From assembly GCF_000472705.1 (NCBI RefSeq), contig NZ_AXAE01000024.1, forward strand, positions 80,274 to 144,273: 64,000 bases of DNA, given 5' to 3'. The notes beneath the pieces were generated by a model. It did no database searches. It saw only the letters and a list, made by a program, of their open reading frames with translations, and was not told the DNA's origin. Positions 1 through 9,424 of the stretch are shown here, piece after piece. Origin of the DNA: Mesorhizobium erdmanii USDA 3471. GTDB taxonomy: Bacteria; Pseudomonadota; Alphaproteobacteria; Rhizobiales; Rhizobiaceae. The stretch's first letter is position 1. The number at the start of each line of letters is the position of its first letter. The position numbers and the translations under genes were made by a program.

Positions 1-1175
1 ACGTTGTTGATGTCGGCGATCTTCGACGACAGTTTCGCGTCGTAAGGCCGCCACAGCGGCATGCGCCATAGCGGATCCTCGACCGCGAGCGATGCCGCCG
101 CCAGATCCGAGGCCAGCGCCTCGTCCCCGGTGTAGAAAGGCGGCAGGTCCGGGCCAAGCGCGACACGGGCGGCTCCGGTCAGCGTCGCCATGTCGACAAG
201 GAGCTGTGGTTCCTCGTCGTCGGCCAGCGCCAGCGCATCGCCGAGCACGAGCCGCCCTTCGGCGTCCGTGTTGCCTATCTCGACAGTGATGCCGTTGCGG
301 CTCGTCAGCACGTCACCGGGCCGAAAAGCGTTGCCGGCAATCGAATTCTCCACCGCGGGGATCAGCACGCGCAGCCGCACGTTCAGCCCAGCCGCCATGA
401 TCATCGAGGCCAGGCCAAGCACATTGGCCGCGCCGCCCATATCCTTCTTCATCAACAGCATGCCGGATGATGGCTTGATGTCGAGACCGCCGGTATCGAA
501 GCAGACGCCCTTGCCGACCAGCGTCACCTTCGGCGCGCCCTCTTGTCCCCAGATCATGTCAATCAGGCGCGGCGCCCCAACGGAGGCCCGGCCGACGGCG
601 TGGATCATCGGAAAATTCCGCGTCAGCAACTCGTCGCCCTTGACCACCGAGACTTCGGCCTTGTGAGCGCCGGCCAGGGTCCGCGCCGCCGTCTCCAGGT
701 CATCCGGCCCCATGTCGCTGGTCGGTGTGTTGACGAGGTCGCGGGCCAGAAAGACGCCATCGGTGATGCGGCGAACGCGCGCCGCATCGACACCGGCCGG
801 AAGGCCGAAGCGCAGCGCCTTGCCCGGTTTCTTGCCGTAGCGGGTAAAGACATAGCCACCGAGCGCCAAGGCGATTGCCGCGAGTTCCGGCTCGGCAGGG
901 GTCGAGGCGAAATGCCAGTCGCCTTCCGGCAAGGCTTTCGACAATGCGCCGAGCGCCAACGCGCCCTCCCCGTCACCGATACCGAACAGCGCGCCGGCAA
1001 GCGCGCCGTTTTCGCCGGGCACGGCCAACGTCCTGGCTGCCTCGCCGGAAAAGCCATTGGCCTTGGCCCATGCGACGGCAGGTGGCGGAAGGCCCGCGGT
1101 CTCCAGACCATCACGGGCCACCAGATGTACCGGCAGCGCAGCTTGCAATTTCGTCTCGACGAGTTCGACAGGCAT
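1..1175 (-). CDS. Leucyl aminopeptidase family M17 (3' end outside window)
   Basis: Cytosolic M17 metallo-aminopeptidase that removes N-terminal residues from peptides. The reading frame opens with ATG at 1175 and stays open to base 1, giving about 391 residues without the C-terminus. Visible family landmarks are the metal-binding stretch VGKGVCFDTGGLDIKPS, then KKDMGGAA, and the signature NTDAEGRLVLGDAL that carries metal ligands and the catalytic Arg. The last residues seen (KIADINN) also fit M17. The gene is divergent from tadD. It resembles the PepA-like branch common in rhizobia; the exact subtype (PepA or PepB-like) cannot be told from the sequence. Confidence 0.9.
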   Translation of the reverse strand, partial: MPVELVETKLQAALPVHLVARDGLETAGLPPPAVAWAKANGFSGEAARTLAVPGENGALAGALFGIGDGEGALALGALSKALPEGDWHFASTPAEPELAAIALALGGYVFTRYGKKPGKALRFGLPAGVDAARVRRITDGVFLARDLVNTPTSDMGPDDLETAARTLAGAHKAEVSVVKGDELLTRNFPMIHAVGRASVGAPRLIDMIWGQEGAPKVTLVGKGVCFDTGGLDIKPSSGMLLMKKDMGGAANVLGLASMIMAAGLNVRLRVLIPAVENSIAGNAFRPGDVLTSRNGITVEIGNTDAEGRLVLGDALALADDEEPQLLVDMATLTGAARVALGPDLPPFYTGDEALASDLAAASLAVEDPLWRMPLWRPYDAKLSSKIADINN

Positions 1176-1214
1176 CCGATGTTCTCCTGCCGACCCTTCG
1201 CGAGTCGGCGCTTC

Positions 1215-1229
1215 TTAACTCTCCGTTAG
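1215..1229. promoter_or_regulatory. CtrA-like site before tadD
   Basis: TTAA, seven bases, then TTAG, one mismatch from the alphaproteobacterial CtrA consensus TTAA-N7-TTAA. A further TTAAC follows at 1232-1236. It lies between the divergent aminopeptidase and tadD genes. Assignment to CtrA is inference from the motif and from known CtrA control of pilus genes in Caulobacter. Confidence 0.3.
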
Positions 1230-1304
1230 GGTTAACAGAATATTTCTGCGGGAGGGAAGATGGCCACGCAATGGCCGCGCGCATGAATGGAGGCCAGGGT
1301 GCCG

Positions 1305-2126
1305 ATGCCGACCAACCGCACGATGACTCTCAGGGGAAAGCGGCTCATCACCACGGCTCTCATGCTGGCGCTCGCCGCTGGCGTCGCCGGTTGCGGCACC
1401 GACAAAATGAGCACCGGTTCGATCGGCCGAACCAGCGGCAAGCCGCTGGACACGATGTCGGCGGGCGAATTGCACAATGCTACCGCCGTGCTTGGCCAGT
1501 CTTATGCGAAAAATCCCAACGACAAGCGCATCGCGACCAATTTCGCCGCGGCGTTGCAGATGGACGGCGATGCCGACCAGTCGCTTGCCGTGATGCGCAA
1601 GCTGGCAATCGTCTACCCCAAGGACCGCGACGTGCTCGCGGCCTACGGCAAGGCGCTCGCCGCCAACGGCCAGTTCGAGGCCGCGCTCGACGCCGTGCGC
1701 CGCGCCCAGACGCCGGAATATCCCGACTGGAAGCTGGTGTCGGCGGAAGCCGCCATCCTTGATCAGATCGGTCAGAAGGACGAGGCTCGCCAGCTCTACC
1801 GCAAGGCCCTTGAACTCAAGCCGAACGAACCCTCGGTTCTCTCCAACCTCGGCATGTCCTATGTGCTGGAGGGGGATCTGCGCACCGCCGAGACCTACAT
1901 GCGTTCGGCCGCCCAGCAGCCGGGCGCCGACAGCCGTGTGCGCCAGAACCTGGCATTGGTCGTCGGCCTGCAGGGACGCTTCGACGAGGCCGAGAAGATC
2001 GCCTCGCAGGAACTTTCGCCCGAGCAGGCACAGGCCAATGTCGCCTATCTGAGGCAGATGCTGGCCCAGCAGAATGCCTGGAGCCAGCTCAAGGATCAGG
2101 ACAAGTCGAAGCCGGCAACCAACTGA
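1305..2126 (+). CDS. tadD: Tad pilus assembly lipoprotein TadD (TPR repeats)
   Basis: Predicted pilotin-like lipoprotein that helps assemble the Tad secretin in the outer membrane. I chose ATG 1305 because AGGG sits five bases upstream; ATG 1287 is in frame but has no clear ribosome site. The N-terminus is basic and hydrophobic and ends in a lipobox (VAGC, Cys about residue 30). The rest is helical and TPR-like, for example NPNDKRIATNFAAALQMDG and QLYRKALELKPNEPSVLSNLG. It faces the tadC-cpaB genes tail to tail, with a shared hairpin between them. Confidence 0.85.
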   Translation: MPTNRTMTLRGKRLITTALMLALAAGVAGCGTDKMSTGSIGRTSGKPLDTMSAGELHNATAVLGQSYAKNPNDKRIATNFAAALQMDGDADQSLAVMRKLAIVYPKDRDVLAAYGKALAANGQFEAALDAVRRAQTPEYPDWKLVSAEAAILDQIGQKDEARQLYRKALELKPNEPSVLSNLGMSYVLEGDLRTAETYMRSAAQQPGADSRVRQNLALVVGLQGRFDEAEKIASQELSPEQAQANVAYLRQMLAQQNAWSQLKDQDKSKPATN

Positions 2127-2150
2127 CACGGCGATTTCGGCATCAAGTTG

Positions 2151-2176
2151 AAGCCGCGCTGCATGAAGCGCGGCTT
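2151..2176. terminator. Bidirectional hairpin between tadD and tadC
   Basis: A perfect 10-bp inverted repeat (2151-2160 with 2167-2176, AAGCCGCGCT) with a 6-base loop, followed on the plus strand by TCGTACTTTT. It sits between two convergent genes, so it probably ends both transcripts. The T-run is imperfect. Confidence 0.6.
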
Positions 2177-2207
2177 TCGTACTTTTCACAGGAATTTTCC
2201 GTGGCGT

Positions 2208-3233
2208 TTATTGGCTGGTTGACGCCGCCGCCCCCGAATGATCGCCGAAGATGCCGCGCTGGCTGACCTGGATACCGGCAGGGCCCAGGATGATGGCGAA
2301 AAGCACAGGCAGGAAGAACAGGATCATCGGCACGGTGAGCTTGGGCGGCAAGGCGGCCGCCTTCTTCTCGGCGGCGTTCATGCGCTGGTCACGGCTCTCG
2401 GCAGCGAGAACACGCAACGCATGCGCCACCGGCGTGCCGTAACGCTCGGCCTGGACAAGCGCCTGCGACACCGATTTGACCGATTCCAGCCCAGTACGGC
2501 TCGCAAGATTCTCGTAGGCCTGCTTGCGCTCCTGCAAATAGGAGAGCTCGGCATTGGTCAGGATGAATTCTTCCGCCAGAGCCACCGACTGCGCGCCGAT
2601 CTCGTCGGCGACCTTGCGCAGCGCTGCCTCCACCGACATGCCTGATTCCACGCAGATCAGCATGAGATCGAGCGCATCGGGCCAAGCCATCTGGATCGAC
2701 TGCTTGCGCTTGGTGGCGCGGTTGTTGACATAGACGACCGGCGCGTAAAAGCCGCCATAGGCAACGAGGATGCAAACGAACAACCGGACGACCAGCGGCT
2801 TGTCCGGCAACCCTCCCATCACGAATATGTAGACCAGAGCCAGCGCGAAGCCGACGAAAGGCAGCACGAGACGGAAGAAGAGAAACCGCGTCAGCGGGTT
2901 CTGTCCCCGGAAGCCGGCAACCTTGAGCTTCTGCAGGGTGCTCTCGTCGGCCAGTGCGCGGCGCAGATCGAGCCGGTCGACGATGTTGCGCATGCCGACC
3001 GACTGCTCTTCACGCAGACCCTTACGACGGCGATCGGCCTCGCTTGCAAGCCGCGCGCGTTGCTTGGCGCGAAGCTCGTCACGCTCCAGCGCGACCGACT
3101 TCATGCGTGCCTTCAGTTGGTTGCCGCCAAACGCCGGCAGCAGAGTAAAGACGGTCGCGAACACGGCGATGGCGACCAGCAGCGCGATCAGCAGGCTGGG
3201 ATCAGTCAGTGACTTGACGACTTGTTCGCTCAT
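2208..3233 (-). CDS. tadC: Tad pilus inner-membrane platform protein TadC (T2SS F family)
   Basis: One of two polytopic platform proteins that work with the CpaF ATPase to extrude the Flp pilus. It is 341 residues, starts at ATG 3233, and has an N-terminal membrane segment (LLIALLVAIAVFATVFTLL), a cytoplasmic linker rich in Arg/Lys/Glu, two middle segments, and a C-terminal segment (TVPMILFFLPVLFAIILG). The T2SSF domain spans about residues 175-310 (DALDLMLICVESGMSVEAAL). It starts 9 bases after the tadB stop and is probably translated from the same message. Confidence 0.93.
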   Translation of the reverse strand: MSEQVVKSLTDPSLLIALLVAIAVFATVFTLLPAFGGNQLKARMKSVALERDELRAKQRARLASEADRRRKGLREEQSVGMRNIVDRLDLRRALADESTLQKLKVAGFRGQNPLTRFLFFRLVLPFVGFALALVYIFVMGGLPDKPLVVRLFVCILVAYGGFYAPVVYVNNRATKRKQSIQMAWPDALDLMLICVESGMSVEAALRKVADEIGAQSVALAEEFILTNAELSYLQERKQAYENLASRTGLESVKSVSQALVQAERYGTPVAHALRVLAAESRDQRMNAAEKKAAALPPKLTVPMILFFLPVLFAIILGPAGIQVSQRGIFGDHSGAAASTSQ

Positions 3234-3242
3234 GTCGCGGCC

Positions 3243-4256
3243 CTAGACATCAAAGTTCATCATCTTGCGCATCACGAAGATGCCAATCATCATCCAGACA
3301 CCCGAGACGCCGAGGATCAGATTGCCGATGCTGGTTGTGAACAGCGGCAACATGTAATTCGGGCTAGAGAGGTACACCAGGAAGGCAACGATGAAGGGCA
3401 GCGCACCGATGATGGCGGCGGACGCTTTCGCCTCCATCGACAGCGCCTGAACCTTTGCCTTCATCTTCTTGCGATCACGAAGCACGCGCGAAAGGTTGCC
3501 CAGTGCCTCGGACAGATTGCCGCCCGCCTGCGACTGGATCTGGATGACGATACCGAAGAAACTTGCCTCTGTGCACGGCATGGTTTCGGGCATGCGCAAG
3601 GTCGCATCGGGTATCGACAGGCCCATCTGCTGCGAATCGACGATACGGCGAAACTCGGTCTTCACCGGCTCAGGGGATTCGTTGGCGATCAGGCGCACGG
3701 CATCGTTCAGCGGCAGGCCGGACTTGACCGCGCGCACGATGATGTCGAGGGCGTTTGGGAATTCGTTGAGGAAAGCCTTGACCCGGCGCGTGCGGCGAAA
3801 CGAGACGAACCAGCGCGGCAGGCCGAGCGCGCCAGCCAACAACACGCCTGGCAGAACAAGCATCGGCGCCCCGGCCATGAAGGCGACAATTGTCAGCGCG
3901 AGCCCGCATATGGCGGAATAGATGTAGAAACGTTCGACCGTAACCTTCATCCCAGCCTGGCGAAGCTGGGCCTTCAGTGGCGGCTTCTTGACGGCAAGGT
4001 CCTTGGTTTTCTGCTTCTCGTCGAGTTCCTTCAGGGAATCCTGGACCGATTTACGGCGCTTGGCAGCGTCCACCGCGCGGTCGCGCGTTGCCTTGACGAC
4101 GGAGCGGTCCGTCTCCGCGGCCTTGATCGTTTCAAGCCGCTTACCCGCATGTTTCTCGTTGCTGATCTGGTTGAACAGGAAAGCATAGGCGACCGCGCCG
4201 GCGCTGAAGCCGGCGAGCACGACAAACGCCAATACGGTGCCGTCAATTCCAAACAT
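3243..4256 (-). CDS. tadB: Tad pilus inner-membrane platform protein TadB (T2SS F family)
   Basis: Partner of TadC in the inner-membrane platform. It is 337 residues from ATG 4256, with an N-terminal hydrophobic segment, a charged cytoplasmic region, two central membrane segments around residues 110-145, and a T2SSF domain (FPNALDIIVRAVKSGLPL, then QSQAGGNLSEALGNLS). The C-terminus is again hydrophobic. Length and domain order match TadB/CpaG. It lies between cpaF and tadC with 29 bases to cpaF. Confidence 0.93.
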   Translation of the reverse strand: MFGIDGTVLAFVVLAGFSAGAVAYAFLFNQISNEKHAGKRLETIKAAETDRSVVKATRDRAVDAAKRRKSVQDSLKELDEKQKTKDLAVKKPPLKAQLRQAGMKVTVERFYIYSAICGLALTIVAFMAGAPMLVLPGVLLAGALGLPRWFVSFRRTRRVKAFLNEFPNALDIIVRAVKSGLPLNDAVRLIANESPEPVKTEFRRIVDSQQMGLSIPDATLRMPETMPCTEASFFGIVIQIQSQAGGNLSEALGNLSRVLRDRKKMKAKVQALSMEAKASAAIIGALPFIVAFLVYLSSPNYMLPLFTTSIGNLILGVSGVWMMIGIFVMRKMMNFDV

Positions 4257-4285
4257 CGACCAGAACCTTCACGCCCGCGGATACC

Positions 4286-5791
4286 TCAGTCAGCTCGTTT
4301 CTCCATCGCCTCGAGCGCGGTGGCGAGGCGTTGTTCCTCGCCGTAGTAACGAGCACGCTCCCAGAAATGCGGGCGGCCGATGCCGGTCGAGACGTGTTCG
4401 CCCAGCAGCCTGCCGTTGGCGTCTTCACCCTTGATGTTGTAGAGGACGATATCCTGGGTGATGATGACGTCGCCTTCCATGCCGATCACTTCGGTGATGT
4501 GGGTGATGCGACGCGATCCGTCGCGCAGACGTGCCGCCTGGATGATCACGTCGACGGAGCCGACGACGATTTCGCGCACGGTTTTCTGTGGCAGCGAATA
4601 ACCACCCATGGCGATCATGGATTCGATGCGGTTCAGGCATTCGCGCGGGCTGTTCGAGTGGATCGTCCCCATCGAGCCGTCATGGCCGGTGTTCATCGCC
4701 TGCAGAAGATCGAACACCTCGGGTCCGCGCACTTCGCCGACGATGATGCGCTCGGGCCGCATGCGCAGGCAGTTCTTGACCAGGTCGCGCATCGTCACCT
4801 CGCCTTCGCCTTCGAGGTTGGGCGGACGGGTTTCAAGGCGCACGACGTGCGGCTGCTGCAATTGTAATTCAGCCGAGTCCTCGCAGGTGATGACGCGCTC
4901 GTCGCGGTCGATGTAGTTGGTCAGGCAGTTGAGCAGCGTCGTCTTGCCCGAACCGGTACCGCCCGAGATGACGATGTTGCAGCGGACGCGGCCGATGATC
5001 TTGAGGACTTCGGCGCCCTGCGGCGAGATCGCGCCGAACCTGACCAGCTGATCGAGCGTCAGCTTGTCCTTCTTGAATTTGCGGATGGTGAGCGCGGTGC
5101 CGTCGATGGCGAGCGGCGGCGCGATGACATTGACACGGGAGCCGTCGGGAAGACGAGCGTCGCAGATCGGGCTGGATTCATCGACACGGCGGCCAACCTG
5201 GCTGACAATGCGCTGGCAGATGTTCAGAAGCTGCTGGTTGTCACGAAAGCGGATGGTGGTCTGCTCGACCTTGCCGTTGACTTCGATGTAGACGTTCTTG
5301 GACCCGTTGACCATGATGTCGGCGATATCGTCACGGGCGAGCAATGGCTCGAGCGGTCCATAACCAAGCACATCGTTGCAGATGTCCTCGAGCAGTTCCT
5401 CCTGCTCGGCGATCGACATCGCGAAATTCTTGATCGCGATGATGTCGTTGACGATGTCGCGGATTTCCTCGCGCGCGCTTTCGGGGTCGAGCTTGGCGAG
5501 CTGCGACAGGTCGATCGTGTCGATGAGCGCCGAGAAAACCTGGCTCTTGGTGTCGTAGTAGGTTTCGCTTTTCTCTCGGCCCCGCTTCGGCTCCGGCGCG
5601 ATGGGCGGCGCTTCGACCGCGCGGCGAGCCGGCGGCGCGACAGGTGCGCTTGGCTGCGGCGACGCCGTTGGCCGGGCAAGAACCGCCGTATCCGCCGGAC
5701 CCGCAGGCGGCGGCGCGGCTGGCGCCGGTGCTGGCTGGCGGAATTCCGGCGTGAACCGGTTGCCGTCGTCGTTGCCTCTTTTACCGAACAT
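4286..5791 (-). CDS. cpaF: Tad pilus assembly ATPase CpaF/TadA
   Basis: Hexameric secretion ATPase of the PilT/VirB11 superfamily that powers Flp pilus assembly. It is 501 residues. The first ~75 are Pro/Ala-rich and probably disordered. The N-terminal CpaF domain follows (DDIADIMVNGSKNVYIE), then Walker A GGTGSGKTTLLN, the Asp box (ERVITCEDSAELQL), Walker B (RPERIIVGEVRGPE) and the His box (TGHDGSMGTIHSNS). All catalytic motifs look intact. It sits between cpaE and tadB in the main minus-strand operon. Confidence 0.96.
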   Translation of the reverse strand: MFGKRGNDDGNRFTPEFRQPAPAPAAPPPAGPADTAVLARPTASPQPSAPVAPPARRAVEAPPIAPEPKRGREKSETYYDTKSQVFSALIDTIDLSQLAKLDPESAREEIRDIVNDIIAIKNFAMSIAEQEELLEDICNDVLGYGPLEPLLARDDIADIMVNGSKNVYIEVNGKVEQTTIRFRDNQQLLNICQRIVSQVGRRVDESSPICDARLPDGSRVNVIAPPLAIDGTALTIRKFKKDKLTLDQLVRFGAISPQGAEVLKIIGRVRCNIVISGGTGSGKTTLLNCLTNYIDRDERVITCEDSAELQLQQPHVVRLETRPPNLEGEGEVTMRDLVKNCLRMRPERIIVGEVRGPEVFDLLQAMNTGHDGSMGTIHSNSPRECLNRIESMIAMGGYSLPQKTVREIVVGSVDVIIQAARLRDGSRRITHITEVIGMEGDVIITQDIVLYNIKGEDANGRLLGEHVSTGIGRPHFWERARYYGEEQRLATALEAMEKRAD

Positions 5792-5814
5792 GATCGACTA
5801 CCGGTTCCAAAGCG

Positions 5815-7101
5815 TCACTTCTTGTTGCGTGAGAGTTTGCCGAGCAGACTGCCCAGGCCAGCCTTCTTTTTCGCCCGGATCTCGCTTCGCCCGGTCAGCA
5901 CATGGGCAATCTCGTTGATGGTCGCGACAACCGGGTTCTTGGCGTCCATTTCACCGAGCATACGCCCGTTGTTGGCGGCATTGCCGAACAGCAACGGATC
6001 GAAGCCGATGACCGACATCGGCGTCAGGCCGAGCGGTTCGGCGAAATCGGACGGCGAAATTTCCGGCCGCTTGGGAACGCCGGCCTGATTGATGATCAGC
6101 TTCGGCGGCGGGTCGTTGGGGCGAAGCCGCTTGAGCATGTCGACCAGGTTCTTGGTGTTGCGCAGATTGGCCAGTTCCGGCGTCGCGGTGATGACGATCT
6201 CGTCGGCCTTGACCAGCGTGTTCTTGGCCCAGCCTGTCCAGACATGGGGAACGTCCAGCACCAGAAGCGGCACGCTGCGCTGCGCGGTATCGACAAGTTG
6301 CGTAAAGGCATCGGGATCGAAGTCGTAGACGCGTTCCAGTGTCGAGGGCGCCGCGAGCAGCGACAGGTGCTCCGCGCACTGGGTCAGCAACCGGTCGAGA
6401 TAGACTTCGTCGATGCGTTCGGGCGAGAACACCGCTTCAGCGATGCCTTGTGCCGGATCCTGGTCGAAATTGATGTTGGCCGTGCCGAAGGCGAGGTCGA
6501 GGTCGGCGACGACCACCTCGGACTTGAACAGGGAGGACATCGCCCAGGCTACATTGTGGGCGATGGTGGAAGAGCCGACGCCGCCCTTGGCGCCTACAAA
6601 GGCCACGGAGCGGCCGAGCGGTTCGGCCTCCGGATCGACGAAAATCGACGAGACGACACTGACGATGTCGGCCATCGACACCGGCGCGATGACATATTCG
6701 GAGATGCCGGAGCGGATAAGCTCGCGATAGAGACCAACGTCGTTGTAGTGGCCGATCACCACCACTTTCGAGGATGGATCGCAGTATTCCGAGAGCTGGG
6801 CGAGCTGCTCCAGCAATTGCTTTGGTTCGCTGCGTGACTCCAGCAGGATCAGGTTCGGCGTCGGCGCCGACTGATAGAACTCGATCGCGGTGGGAACGCC
6901 GCCCATATGGACCTTGAGATGCGCCTTGGTCATGCGGCGGTCCTCGCCGGCGCGCTCGACCGGATTGGCAACGCCCTCGGTCTCGCAGAATGCCTGGATC
7001 GAGATGCGCGGAACCGGGCGCAACGCCTGCATCGCGGCGATGTCCTGCGGCGATGTATCGCCGTCCACGGTGGCGTCATAGGCAAGGTTGCTCATGGTCA
7101 T
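5815..7101 (-). CDS. cpaE: Tad pilus localisation ATPase CpaE/TadZ
   Basis: MinD/ParA-like ATPase that places the Tad machine at its cellular site. It is 428 residues. The N-terminal half looks like an atypical receiver domain (LILLESRSEPKQLLEQL, SKVVVIGHYNDVGLYRELI). The ATPase begins near residue 170 with a deviant Walker A, GAKGGVGSSTIAHNVAW, and continues with VVADLDLAFG and LLVLDVPHVW. The C-terminus is basic (LSRNKK). Two ATG codons (7101, 7095) are possible starts; the first is used here. Confidence 0.93.
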   Translation of the reverse strand: MTMSNLAYDATVDGDTSPQDIAAMQALRPVPRISIQAFCETEGVANPVERAGEDRRMTKAHLKVHMGGVPTAIEFYQSAPTPNLILLESRSEPKQLLEQLAQLSEYCDPSSKVVVIGHYNDVGLYRELIRSGISEYVIAPVSMADIVSVVSSIFVDPEAEPLGRSVAFVGAKGGVGSSTIAHNVAWAMSSLFKSEVVVADLDLAFGTANINFDQDPAQGIAEAVFSPERIDEVYLDRLLTQCAEHLSLLAAPSTLERVYDFDPDAFTQLVDTAQRSVPLLVLDVPHVWTGWAKNTLVKADEIVITATPELANLRNTKNLVDMLKRLRPNDPPPKLIINQAGVPKRPEISPSDFAEPLGLTPMSVIGFDPLLFGNAANNGRMLGEMDAKNPVVATINEIAHVLTGRSEIRAKKKAGLGSLLGKLSRNKK

Positions 7102-7154
7102 GCTCTTTTCCGTGGCCTGTTCTTTCCGTGGCTTCTTTTCCTCGAGGGCTCGGC

Positions 7155-7892
7155 TCAGTACGTCACTTCCGAATTGCCGAGGAATTCACCCGAAATACCT
7201 CTGCTGCGGTAGACATCGATCACCGCGCCACGGTTTTCCGCGTCGATGGTGGTCTGCTTGCGTGGCCCGAGCAGGTCGGCAGGGTTGGCCATCTGCGCGG
7301 CAAGATTGTTCTGATAGGAGCAGCCGAAGTCGGCGTAGTGCTTGTTCTCCGACGTCTCGGTCAGATCGTCGGGCCAGCGGCCGCATTTGTCGGTCTGGGC
7401 CCTCACCGCGATGAAGGAGACGCGAACCGGGGCGGACGACTCGCTCGATCCAGCCTGATAGGAGACAACGACGATGCGGTTGCGCTTGATGCCGCTCGCG
7501 ACCGCGAGCCTGGCAAAATCACGGCCGGCCGCCCTTGCGGCAACCTCATTCGCCGATCCGCTCGGAATCTGGATCGTCAGAGTCGGAGAGGCACTCTTGT
7601 CATAGCCGTCGAGGAAACCGAGCAGCGTGTCGCGCTGCGAACCGGTCATGCCGCGGTCGCCGGCGCCGACAGGCAGGTCGATCTTCTGGTTCTTCTCGGC
7701 GATGACGATCGGATGATTGGTGCGGTAGTCGTCCGGAATGGCGCCAACGGTGATGCTGTCGCGCTGGGCGCAGCCGGCCAGCAAGGCCGTCACCGCGACC
7801 GCCAGGAGCGGCAACGCCCGCAGGCCCACCCGCGAACGGCTGGTGCGCATCGTTGCTACGGTGGTGCTTGTCTTCAACGCTGACTGAGACAT
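7155..7892 (-). CDS. cpaD: Tad pilus assembly lipoprotein CpaD
   Basis: Outer-membrane-associated lipoprotein of the CpaD family that accompanies the CpaC secretin. I chose ATG 7892, which has GGGAAAG about eight bases upstream, over a GTG at 7910. The protein is 245 residues with a hydrophobic signal and lipobox (LLAGC). The CpaD domain follows (HPIVIAEKNQKIDLPVG). The start lies just after the cpaC stop, so expression is probably coupled to cpaC. Confidence 0.9.
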   Translation of the reverse strand: MSQSALKTSTTVATMRTSRSRVGLRALPLLAVAVTALLAGCAQRDSITVGAIPDDYRTNHPIVIAEKNQKIDLPVGAGDRGMTGSQRDTLLGFLDGYDKSASPTLTIQIPSGSANEVAARAAGRDFARLAVASGIKRNRIVVVSYQAGSSESSAPVRVSFIAVRAQTDKCGRWPDDLTETSENKHYADFGCSYQNNLAAQMANPADLLGPRKQTTIDAENRGAVIDVYRSRGISGEFLGNSEVTY

Positions 7893-7906
7893 GTCCGCTT
7901 TCCCAT

Positions 7907-9424
7907 TCACTTGTAGATGAAGCCGACAACGCCGTGGTAGCGGCCGTTGGGCTTGTCGGTCTGCATGGTGCCGTAGACGCGATTGACCTTGCCAAGGAAC
8001 ATGCCGGCGCCGTCGCTCGGAGGATTGAAATTGTCGTCCGGCTTGGCAAGATCGTTGCGCGCCACCGGCTTCGTCAGATAGGGCGTGATGATGATGACGA
8101 GTTCGGTCTCATTGCGCACGAAATCCCTGCTGCGGAAGAGCGCGCCGAGCACTGGGATTTTTGTCAGCCCAGGCAAGCCGGTGACGGCTTGCCTGACATC
8201 GTCGCGAACCAGGCCGGCGATCATCATCGAGCCGCCCGAGGGCAGTTCGACCGTCGTATCGGCAAGACGCTTGCGCAGTGACAGGGCATTCATGCCGATA
8301 CTCTTATTGTCCGTTGATGCCGACACGGACCCCTCGGTCGTCGGTTCGGAAACCGAGGTTCTGACTTTCAGGCTTATGCGACCGGGCGACAGAACCACCG
8401 GCTGGAATTCCAGGCCGATGCCGTACTCGATCTTGTCGACTGTATAGTTCTTCAGACCGGTCTGATTGTCGGTGGATACGTTGGCGGAGACCGAGCTCAC
8501 CATATTGTATTCGCCGCCGACCTTGAAGGTCGCCTTCTCACCGGATACCGCAGTCAAGGTTGGCTCGGCCAAGGTCTTCATGACCCCGGATTGCTCCATT
8601 GCGTTGATATAGGCCTGCAGCCCCGACGCACTGATACCGAGGCCCGCGTTCGACAGCGGCTTGCCGAGACCCGTGAAAGGGTCACTGAGGGCGCCGTAGC
8701 TGATGCCGTTGCTGCCGCCGCTGCCGATCATATTGACACCAAGCTGTTTCATCACCGAGCGGCTGACCTCGGCGACGGTAACCTTCAGCGTGACCTGGTC
8801 GTCACCGATGATCTGCAGCAGATTGACGATCTTGCTGGTACGGCGTTGCTGGTCGGGGTTGTTGATGTCGACACCGCTCTGGGCCGAGCCGCCGGCCGCC
8901 GTCTGCGAATACTGCCCGGTCGTCGCTTCACCGCCCGAGACGAAGATCGTCGCCAGATCGACCGCCCGCTTCGCGTCCAGAGGCGTGTCGACCGTTCCGG
9001 TCAGTATGACGTTGTCGTTCAGCAGTTCCACCTTGACGGTCGAGGTCGGAAGGAAGCGCTTGATGTAGTCCTCCAGGCCGGCAACGTCGCGTTCGACGGC
9101 CAGATCCAGGCTGGCGATCTGTTCGCCGTTCGGCCCGAAGACGAAGATATTGGTCTCGCCGACCGCTTTGCCGAACAGGTAGATACGCCTTGCGGTGCGG
9201 GTTACCGCATCGGCAACGGTCGGGTTGGCGACAAGAATGTCGTAGGCATCGCTCGGCAGGTCTATGACCACCGATTTGTTGAGCCCAAGCTTGACGCGCT
9301 GGTTGGCGGTCGTGGCCGTCACCCGCGTGCTCTTTGCCTCGACAATGCCGTGCACATTCGTTCCGACGAGCAGCAGGCCGAATGCCGCGGCTACGATTGC
9401 CGGCAGTTTACCGCTTAGCCTCAT
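7907..9424 (-). CDS. cpaC: Tad pilus secretin CpaC/RcpA
   Basis: Outer-membrane secretin through which the Flp pilus passes. It is 505 residues with a signal peptide (about residues 1-30), an N-terminal secretin domain (NKSVVIDLPSDAYDILVANP), a BON-like segment (VKVELLNDNVILTGTVDTP), and a C-terminal T2SS/T3SS secretin domain from about residue 285 (MKTLAEPTLTAVSGEKATF, VELPSGGSMMIAGLV, ELVIIITPYLTKPV). Its ATG overlaps the cpaB stop by four bases (ATGA), a sign of translational coupling. Confidence 0.95.
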   Translation of the reverse strand: MRLSGKLPAIVAAAFGLLLVGTNVHGIVEAKSTRVTATTANQRVKLGLNKSVVIDLPSDAYDILVANPTVADAVTRTARRIYLFGKAVGETNIFVFGPNGEQIASLDLAVERDVAGLEDYIKRFLPTSTVKVELLNDNVILTGTVDTPLDAKRAVDLATIFVSGGEATTGQYSQTAAGGSAQSGVDINNPDQQRRTSKIVNLLQIIGDDQVTLKVTVAEVSRSVMKQLGVNMIGSGGSNGISYGALSDPFTGLGKPLSNAGLGISASGLQAYINAMEQSGVMKTLAEPTLTAVSGEKATFKVGGEYNMVSSVSANVSTDNQTGLKNYTVDKIEYGIGLEFQPVVLSPGRISLKVRTSVSEPTTEGSVSASTDNKSIGMNALSLRKRLADTTVELPSGGSMMIAGLVRDDVRQAVTGLPGLTKIPVLGALFRSRDFVRNETELVIIITPYLTKPVARNDLAKPDDNFNPPSDGAGMFLGKVNRVYGTMQTDKPNGRYHGVVGFIYK